Shown here: positions 57,249 through 64,000 of the stretch, one piece after another
Layout: each line of letters begins with the position of its first letter
Position numbering within the stretch: position 1 is the first letter of the stretch
Assembly: GCA_015227615.1 (NCBI GenBank)
Contig: JAALGZ010000015.1
Coordinates: forward strand, 87,001-151,000
From: Labyrinthula sp. Ha
Lineage: Eukaryota > Sar > Bigyra > Labyrinthulida > Labyrinthulaceae
Length of the DNA: 64,000 nt
Direction: 5' to 3'
Program-made: the position numbers and the translations under genes
The notes under the pieces: generated by a model
The model's database searches: none
What the model saw: only the letters and a program-made list of their open reading frames with translations
What the model was told of the DNA's origin: nothing

Positions 57249-57458
57249 TTACATTCTGTGTCCTAAGAGATCTTTTGGACGTTCACGGATGTCGGTCAAC
57301 GCTACGAAAGTCAGGACACTTTCCAATCCCCCAGGTAAAGCTGATCTGAGTAAAGGACGCAACTTCATATGAAGATTGTAGTGACAACCCAGAATAGCTG
57401 TACGGGTAGTCTTAAGTCGCTTCATCTCTTTTTTCACTAAGGCTAAAGGACATTGCAC
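57249..57458 (-). CDS. possible coding fragment in a GC-richer patch
   Basis: The minus strand is open for 69 codons, with ATG only at codon 12 (KEMKRLKTTRTAILGCHYNLH, LRPLLRSALPGGLES, LTDIRERPKDLLGHRM). The plus strand is open as well (57106-57372). The patch 57100-57480 is visibly richer in G and C than the DNA on either side. The product is basic with Leu/Arg repeats and has no known family. It could be an exon, a decayed gene or a remnant of transferred DNA; I cannot tell. Confidence 0.25.
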   Translation of the reverse strand: MQCPLALVKKEMKRLKTTRTAILGCHYNLHMKLRPLLRSALPGGLESVLTFVALTDIRERPKDLLGHRM

Positions 57459-57655
57459 GAGAAGCTTGCTACTCTATCTAAGCTCATCCTTTGGAAGAGA
57501 AATCAATTAACCGCAACCCTTCCTGACTGTAGTTAAGAGAAGAAGATCAGCAACAAGGGAGAGAAAAATAGTGGGCTATGCAAAAGAAATACCCTCGGAT
57601 AAGGGAAGACATGATGAAGAGAATATTCTTCCATTTTTTCCAGAAACAGCTTCAT

Positions 57656-57850
57656 TTATAGATCACATTGGCTTTTCCTTAGGTGTTGGTAGTCACTTGA
57701 AGTGGTTCCACATGCAAATGATACTCCATGAGATATTGTCTTAACCCCAAACGAAGTGAATTGGCTTTGGATAAAGGTTAGCTTTATGCAACTTTTGTTA
57801 GCCATGTAAGTTGTCATATGATCACCAACACAGATAAAAGCAACGCTCAT
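57656..57850 (-). CDS. possible small protein, 64 residues
   Basis: An ATG-started frame, 201 bp downstream of the condensin gene on the same strand. It is rich in Ser, Thr, Gly and Cys (SFACGTTSSDYQHL, ICVGDHMTTYMANKSC), not the Ile/Asn/Lys/Phe typical of random AT-rich frames here. 61 percent of codons begin with a purine. No domain or signal is seen. It may also be 3' UTR sequence. Confidence 0.25.
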   Translation of the reverse strand: MSVAFICVGDHMTTYMANKSCIKLTFIQSQFTSFGVKTISHGVSFACGTTSSDYQHLRKSQCDL

Positions 57851-58051
57851 TGTGAAAAAAATATTAAATTAATAGCTTTTCCCATGTTAATTCCATATGA
57901 GGAGATAGTGTATTGTAGTCAATTATTATTAATGTTAAGTCTAGCACAAAGAGGAAGCTAGTTAAAAAACAACTCAATTAAGCTATTGGATAACCATCGG
58001 GATAAAGATGACACCTGTTTAGTCTTGGTGATAACTTTAGCAGACACTTGT

Positions 58052-59734
58052 TCAGGATTCTATTTTACGCTTTCGAAAATTATTATTACTCACCTTTTCA
58101 TTCGCTAATATACAATGGACCTTTTTGACTTTAAGTTCTTCGTCTTCTATGTTTAGTTCTACATTCCCGTTGTTGACTAGCTGGAGCATAGCAAGAAAAT
58201 TTCTGCTCACATCGTGCCTTTCACGTGTACTTTCTAAAGGACAAAAAATTGTAGGCTTTAAATGCTCCAGTAAATTACGGCCATACACATGAATATCATA
58301 AACCATACTGGCTTTCTCGCGTGCTAGCACAGGTTCAATTCCTTTTCGCCAAAGACTTATCCGATGTGAGAAATCAGTTTCTTTCCTCCAATTTGCTGCC
58401 TTTGATGTATAGCTCTTTATGCATTGTTCAAGTATTTCTAAGAAACTGCCGCGAAAGTTGATTTCGCCCACTTTTCCTGTAAGAGATCCGGAAGCCTCTA
58501 TTATCGACCCATCGTCTCCAAAACAATCATCATCGAAATCGTCGTCATCACAGTCCATGATTTTTTTTGCCTCGACAGGGACATCTTCTTTGTCAACGTC
58601 CAAGTTCAGCTGAAACGATACTTCCTCAAGCTCGAGGTTAGAGGTTGTTCTTTGTCGTTGTTCTTGTGTAATGTCACGACAGCGTCGTCGTCGAACAACA
58701 TCCTTTAGCCTTTCTCTTAGAATAGGTGCTAACAAAGGACAAGTAGATTCTTCTTTTCCTAGTTTTAATATGAATTTGCAAAATTTCTTGGTAGTTTTTG
58801 AAAAATTCAAGGATACGACATCGTCGCTAATAAAGGCGAGATTTTTCACGTTTACGCGGCGTCTAATGTTTCGTTTCTTTTTTTTCCTGAAAGTAACCTC
58901 TATCTCTTCTGCTTCGTCTCTGCTTCTTGGAAGACATGAAAATATTGTATCAAAATCTGGTCCATCATCACTTTCAATTGTAGCATGGGATATTCTTCTT
59001 GTCGGAGTTGCAAACTCGTTTTCTTGAAGTTCTTGTACAGGTACCTCGTCACCAACACACTCGTCCTCGTCACCAAGCATGTCTTCAAAACTATGTGCCT
59101 CTTCTTCGCTGTCATCTTCTTCATCCATTTCCATATTTTCCACTGTAACATCGTCAAAAAGGTTTGACTTTCGGTGAAACTCTATAATACTTTCCCTTTC
59201 TTTTTGTTTTGAGAGATATGCTTGTTCTGTTTCATAAATAAAGGCAAGGCGTCTCAGAATAGCTGGAGCTTCTCTTATCAAAATTGCTCCTACATCATGG
59301 ATTGAGAAATGACTGATAGAAAGACAAACTTCTTGGTTTAGATTTGGTGTTTGGTGACTTCTATTCCTCTTGCTAGATTTAATTTCAAATGAAAGCTGGG
59401 TTTTTGTGGTCTGTAATAAATCCTCTTTGCAGTTGAAAATAAAACCTTTAGATATCACATCATCATATCTTTGTCTATTCCGTTTCCCTTTCCTCTTTTT
59501 CCCACCAAGTTTATCTTTCTTATCACTCAAAGCTGACCAAATTAAGTTGTCTAGGATCTCTATTTCCTTTGTCCAGCGTTGTACAAATGAGGTCATAATT
59601 AAAGCAGCTTTTACGAAGGACATTTCTTCTATATCTTCCAGTGTCTGCAAATAATCTTTCAGAAGCAGTTCAAGATCATCATCAAGATTTATAGCCGAAG
59701 CGACTTGATTCCCTTCCTTTTGATTTTTCTTCAT
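58052..59734 (-). CDS. condensin II complex subunit H2 (kleisin)
   Basis: 560 residues from the first in-frame ATG. The N-terminus (NLDDDLELLLKDYLQTLEDIEEMSFVKAALIMTSFVQRWTKE) matches the CNDH2 N-terminal region, which binds SMC2. The C-terminus (SHRISLWRKGIEPVLAREKASMVYDIHVYGRNLLEHL) matches the conserved winged-helix end that binds SMC4, including the W-x-IxP-L and DIHxYG signatures. Between them is an acidic, disordered middle (DEEDDSEEEAHSFED) and a basic patch (KKKKRNIRRRVN). Condensin II shapes and compacts mitotic chromosomes. Its presence suggests both condensins exist here. The frame is open 44 codons further upstream without an ATG, so a short upstream exon is possible. It lies 235 bp downstream of the MYB gene on the same strand. 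Confidence 0.82.
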   Translation of the reverse strand: MKKNQKEGNQVASAINLDDDLELLLKDYLQTLEDIEEMSFVKAALIMTSFVQRWTKEIEILDNLIWSALSDKKDKLGGKKRKGKRNRQRYDDVISKGFIFNCKEDLLQTTKTQLSFEIKSSKRNRSHQTPNLNQEVCLSISHFSIHDVGAILIREAPAILRRLAFIYETEQAYLSKQKERESIIEFHRKSNLFDDVTVENMEMDEEDDSEEEAHSFEDMLGDEDECVGDEVPVQELQENEFATPTRRISHATIESDDGPDFDTIFSCLPRSRDEAEEIEVTFRKKKKRNIRRRVNVKNLAFISDDVVSLNFSKTTKKFCKFILKLGKEESTCPLLAPILRERLKDVVRRRRCRDITQEQRQRTTSNLELEEVSFQLNLDVDKEDVPVEAKKIMDCDDDDFDDDCFGDDGSIIEASGSLTGKVGEINFRGSFLEILEQCIKSYTSKAANWRKETDFSHRISLWRKGIEPVLAREKASMVYDIHVYGRNLLEHLKPTIFCPLESTRERHDVSRNFLAMLQLVNNGNVELNIEDEELKVKKVHCILANEKVSNNNFRKRKIES

Positions 59735-59969
59735 TTGGTTTCCGTTAATAACGGTTCTGTAAATGAATTGCAAACCGTTTAAGTTTTGGGTAATAATTGC
59801 ATCTGATTTATAGTTTAGATATGAACATATACGTAAAATATATTCTATTTGTTTCTGTATATTCAAAAAGACTCATGACATAATAACAAACGAATAAACA
59901 TATTCATAACATTTCTGCCCAACTCATATATTCAGAATCTACAGGTTTAGATATGGTTATTTATCAACA

Positions 59970-60662
59970 TTAAAAGGAAAGCAAGTCAGAAATTTCCAAA
60001 AAATCTTCCCGCATCATTCGCACTCGTTTCGCGTTTTGATGCTCTTGGAAAAATAAGTTGATGGAATCATCGGAATCTCTCTTGCGAAGTTTCTTGAATC
60101 GCAGTTTGACAGCATTCTGGGTTCGATTCGTATCCAAAAGGGTCTTGATCAAAGACCACTTATTTCCGTATTGGCGTTGAAGTGACAGTAGTTTATTGTC
60201 TTCTTCTTCTTCCCATTCACTTCTGTTTATAGTTGGATCAAGTGAAAGAATCCAACGCTCTCTGCATTGCTTAGCGGTTCTACCGTTCATGTGTTTCTCC
60301 ACAAACTTCCAGCTTCTAATCTCACCCACTTTACTTCCATGCTTTCTATAGATAAGATCTCTAAGCTTATTATCCTCCGCAACTGTCCACGATCCTTTCT
60401 TGATACCAGGTCGAAGAACTTGTTGCCATCTTTGCATGCTTTGGGAAGCTGATTTTCCAGGAATTTGACTCGCTATTAATACCCAATTTGGAACGCCATA
60501 TTTATCAACTAATTGCTTCAAAAGTTCATCCTCCACTGGCTCCCATTTTTGCGAACTTCCTTTTTTTTCCTCTTCAACGCATTTAACGGTTATATTTGAC
60601 AGTCTAGAGTTATTCGTTTGTGAGCTGTTGAATAGATTTGTATAACAATTATTTTGTAACAT
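59970..60662 (-). CDS. three-repeat MYB DNA-binding protein
   Basis: 230 residues with three MYB repeats. R1 is KWEPVEDELLKQLVDKYG...RWQQVL (about 38-84). R2 is KGSWTVAEDNKLRDLIYRKHG...KQCRERWILSLDP and R3 is SEWEEEEDNKLLSLQRQYGNKWSLIKTLL...KLRFKKL. The regularly spaced Trp residues and the R2 recognition helix NGRTAKQCRERW are intact. R2 has a longer first loop than usual (KVGEIRSWKFVEKHM). The R3 recognition helix is TQNAVKLRF. This layout is that of 3R-MYB factors, which drive G2/M genes in plants and c-Myb targets in animals. There is no long activation domain, so it may act with partners. It lies upstream of condensin II H2, itself a plausible mitotic target. Confidence 0.85.
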   Translation of the reverse strand: MLQNNCYTNLFNSSQTNNSRLSNITVKCVEEEKKGSSQKWEPVEDELLKQLVDKYGVPNWVLIASQIPGKSASQSMQRWQQVLRPGIKKGSWTVAEDNKLRDLIYRKHGSKVGEIRSWKFVEKHMNGRTAKQCRERWILSLDPTINRSEWEEEEDNKLLSLQRQYGNKWSLIKTLLDTNRTQNAVKLRFKKLRKRDSDDSINLFFQEHQNAKRVRMMREDFLEISDLLSF

Positions 60663-63130
60663 TTTGTTGGTGTATTTTTACTAGAGTATTGTTTATTTTG
60701 AAACTAGTTGAATATGTTGTTTCTTACTTTTTGCAGCTAACAGACTTTATAGTTTATAATATACAGTTTTACCGTTTCAGAAGTTAAGGAAGATGAATTA
60801 AAAAAAATGGAGACAATATTATGGGACAATTTTTATTGTCATTATTTTGGGAGATCTTGGCCTTATCGGTTTAATTTTGATTAACGCCAGAGTGTCGAAA
60901 AGTCCGTATTTCTTATTATATAGTCAAGAGACCTACAAATAATTAATGGAAAATAATAAAGTAACAGCACAAACTTTAAAAATGAAAGTTCTTTATGACT
61001 CTTATTCGCCCTAACGACGTACTTCTCGGAGAGAAACTACTTGACTCTCCTCTGTATTTAGGTTACAGCAGGCCTAAATAGAGTGACCAAGCTATGAGAA
61101 ACGTCTTTAGAAGCTGTACTCTATAAACCCAAGGACGTGGATAAGTATTAACCACTACAGACAACAAATTTCTTCAATATAATAATATTAATAGACTAAT
61201 TAGGGTATATGCTTTGTTATAAGTGTATAATTATAAACTTTTCTACGGAATTTGAACCTTTTATCAATCGTTTCTGTCAGTTTTTTTTTCTACTTAACGT
61301 TATAATTCTAAGTAAAGTCGGACTTCGAGCCATTGTGTTTCAAATACTGCCCTCTGTACAAACATCTTAAGAAACTACTAGTTAAACATGTTTCCAAGTG
61401 CACACCCCACAACATCATCCTTAAGAAATTACTTTTTAACTGCTTTGTATCTTGTATTCCTAGCATTAAATGCAATATTATGATACTCTTGTGAAATTAG
61501 ACTTGCACGTTATTCCTTGTTTCTGAACAAATATAGAATGCAAGATCCCACTTGAGCAAAAAAGCTGAAAACGAGGGTCAAAAACATTTTTATCACCAAG
61601 AGTGTTGTCAGTTCAGAAGAGGTATCGTACTGTTGATCTGTAATACACACGTAGTTCAACGTTTCAGATCTATTATCTGTATCACTACCTAAATGAAAGA
61701 AAACTGAGCCTAATATCCGTGACTTTTAAATTCAGTTTCATGGTTTAGACTAGCCTTAAGATCGGGAAGCACTAAAAGAAAACGTACACAGCAACTGGGA
61801 GCAATGATTTTATAGATATCATTTACACGAGTAATTTCCTCTTGCTTTTGAATAAGAAGAATTTTGTACTTATTGACTTAAAAATGCAAATATTGATAAT
61901 TAATTGAACTTAACTCCCATTTTATCCAATGAAATCGCATAACTCTCACAAGCCGTTTCCAGGACTGGCAGAAGCAACAACTCCAGTTTAATTAATTAAA
62001 AACTTGAAATTAAAATTTACAACAGTGAAATTCATGATGGGAGGAGCCTCAGACTTCGACTGTATGAATGTGTTTGAGCCTTTTGATAACAATAAGGTTC
62101 CCAAGTAGCAAGATTACAATCTACTCTGAAAAATTACTACCCACGATGAAAGTTGACTTCCCCTCCCTATGTAAAGCTTAGTTAATGGAGGAACTTGCAA
62201 TGCCTAATAAATTTGACTTTTTTGTGCTGTGAGAGATTTTGGAATTTACTGGAGCAGAAGTACACTTCAAATGAAGTTTTTTAATCTCAATTGTATTATT
62301 TCTGACCCTACAAGAAGAAAATGATAAGCAGGACATGAAAACCAATTGCTTAGATTTTTCTTGAAAAACAAGGATACACAGAAGTGGTAATTAAGAGCAA
62401 ACAACTTAAGCAGTCAGAATAAGGTTCGAAGACAAAGAATATTTTTCGGCAAATGCTTATGCACCAACCAATGAAACAGCTGTCAATTAGTTCAGGATAC
62501 TGTGTAACTTGTTGAAAGGAAATGTATTTAAGAGAGAGAAATGGAACCTTTCTTAGTGCAAGACATCTTTATTGTCCATATCAATAGGAACTGGCCCTAG
62601 AAAAGTTATAGATGTAACATGTCAGAATGCTGTAAAATTATCGAAGACACTTGGTCAACTTTCTCTGTAAACGTACACTTTTCATCGTCAACATCTTTTT
62701 TAAAATCAGGAGGCACACAAAAATCTCATACAAAATACACGTAGAGAAAACCACTTAAAAAAATATCAGAGTCAGATTTTCATGTAGCTCAAAGTTGACA
62801 TGTAGGAATATGAAAGGAGTTTTAAAAACTAATGAATCATGAAAGAAAGGTATACAAAATATAATCTCCATGGTTTACTTACAATTTTTTACTAGAACTT
62901 CCATCCGAAAAAAAATAAATATGGTGATACATAAAATAATTGCATTACATCTTACCTCTCACCAGCAAATAACGCCTAAATAGCATAGGAACATAAGTGT
63001 TCGCCATCGAATCAATGAAATTGAAAGAGTTACCTTGATTAGAGCATTTATAACTGAATAATTCAGAAATTCTTATTTAAATTGAACAAATAATATGCAG
63101 AAAAATTAACACAAAACTGTTTTCACCAAG
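60663..63130. other. gene-poor stretch
   Basis: The first 150 bases should hold the MYB promoter. The rest is AT-rich. A patch at 62010-62110 is open in two plus-strand frames at once, which shows how easily chance frames look coding here. No gene is called. Confidence 0.45.
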
Positions 63131-63363
63131 ATGCCCAGGCAAGGCTCATACGAACCTCAAAGGCAGGACCTTGATAGAGGGTGAGGGATGTATTAGGTAA
63201 AGAGAAAACTTGTCGTAAAGCTCTAATGCAAAGAAGACAAAGCAGCGGAAAACAAAACAGAGCTAAACTTTCCCCAGATTCACATTCCTTTATCAAAGTT
63301 AGAGTGAATAGCACGAGCAATGGACTTATAAGTAACCCATCTGCATATACCGCACATTTCTGA
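63131..63363 (+). CDS. candidate two-exon gene, basic hydrophilic protein
   Basis: Tentative. Exon 1 (63131-63180) starts with ATG and reads MPRQGSYEPQRQDLDR. A 53-nt intron (63181-63233, GTGAGG, a CTCTAAT branch-like motif, AAAG) leads to exon 2 (63234-63363), which runs to TGA. The 59 residues are rich in Arg, Gln, Ser and Asn, and exon 2 has a strong purine-first bias. The same frame stays open for 23 more codons after the TGA (DWEVSIDENLMPKENFGYPK), also coding-like. This could mean a further exon, read-through or a decayed gene. No family is recognised. Confidence 0.33.
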
Positions 63364-64000
63364 GTCTGCCACCGGTATGATTGGGAAGTTTCAATAGATG
63401 AAAATTTAATGCCAAAAGAAAACTTTGGCTATCCAAAATGAGATAACACTTTCTCTCACGTAGAAAGAATCTGCAAGGGAATATACACTTAACATATGTT
63501 ATTTGTACTATTGACACGACATGATAGAAATACATCTTGATTTCCCCTCATTGAACACTCTAAAAAATTCATCATAGTTGAAAAGATCTAGCAGTACGGA
63601 AAAATGCTAGAGCTTAACAAAAGAATTACAGAATTATCAATAAATAGCCATAACAAAATTTTCTAAGGCAATAGGTTATGTTTTCATGAGCTCTTCCAGC
63701 CCTTGACCTCATAAACTTACTCTTTTCTCATTCCAATTAGTTAAGTTTTGCAAGAGAGAAAATATTCAGAATCTTGGTATCTACTCACCATTTTTATTCA
63801 TGTTCTTTTACTTAAATTTTTCACAAAAACATTCAATTCGTGGAGAAAAAAATATCGGATCAACATTAATTCACTACCGGGCTCCCTTCCATGAACAAAA
63901 TTGGGTAAACGAAGAAAACTAGTAGCAACTGAATTTTTGAAAGCGATACAAAAAGAGTAGAAAAGATAAGTTCTTCTTATTTATTTCCTTTCATAAACAC
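63364..64000. other. right-end spacer
   Basis: AT-rich. The first 75 bases may continue the preceding candidate. No other feature is seen before the window ends. Confidence 0.4.

Noticed and set aside
62010-62110. Coding-like sequence with ATG and acidic product
   Set aside because: A second frame of the same strand is equally open and plausible; there is no other support.

Overview
This is a nuclear window from a eukaryotic protist. The gene set is eukaryotic: BiP with an HDEL tail, a Rab6-type GTPase, Sm D1, an STE20-type kinase, condensin II kleisin, a 3R-MYB protein, mitochondrial propionyl-CoA carboxylase and a nucleotide-sugar transporter. The standard code is used and the DNA is AT-rich. 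My best guess at lineage is a stramenopile, possibly a labyrinthulean. The hints are a channelrhodopsin with a long cytosolic domain, Pro-Thr-Ser linkers of the PTFSPT kind in a secreted Cys-rich protein, and compact, mostly intronless genes. This is inference and not proven here.

Layout: 1.6-3.2 kb, a nucleotide-sugar transporter. 7.7-10.1 kb, tRNA-Val(GAC) next to the biotin-carboxylase subunit, whose single intron is 30 nt. 15.8-18.9 kb, a 1042-residue kinase. 22.1-23.5 kb, an MFS carrier. 29.8-41.1 kb, a dense island of RPEL protein, secreted Cys-rich protein, RRM protein, homoserine kinase, Sm D1, HD hydrolase, a three-exon protein of unknown family, Rab6 and channelrhodopsin. 49.6-54.1 kb, BiP and a large unknown protein. 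58.1-60.7 kb, condensin II H2 and MYB. Between these lie AT-rich stretches of 2-8 kb with no long reading frame.

The most interesting locus is 39.1-41.1 kb. A channelrhodopsin lacks the usual helix-2 carboxylates and has Gly at the helix-3 counterion position, which resembles anion channelrhodopsins. It is fused to what looks like a degenerate response-regulator receiver domain. A tiny two-exon reading frame upstream ends in an ATGA overlap with its start codon, and a 12-bp palindrome centred on CACGTG lies in the shared promoter with Rab6.

A second theme is very short introns. The best supported are 30 nt in the carboxylase, 32 nt just before the kinase start codon, and 47 and 32 nt in the three-exon gene at 36.8-37.8 kb. 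Such introns would hide genes from a reading-frame search. I therefore built several tentative short-intron models in the gene-poor stretches. They are marked low confidence because competing frames in the same DNA often look equally protein-like.
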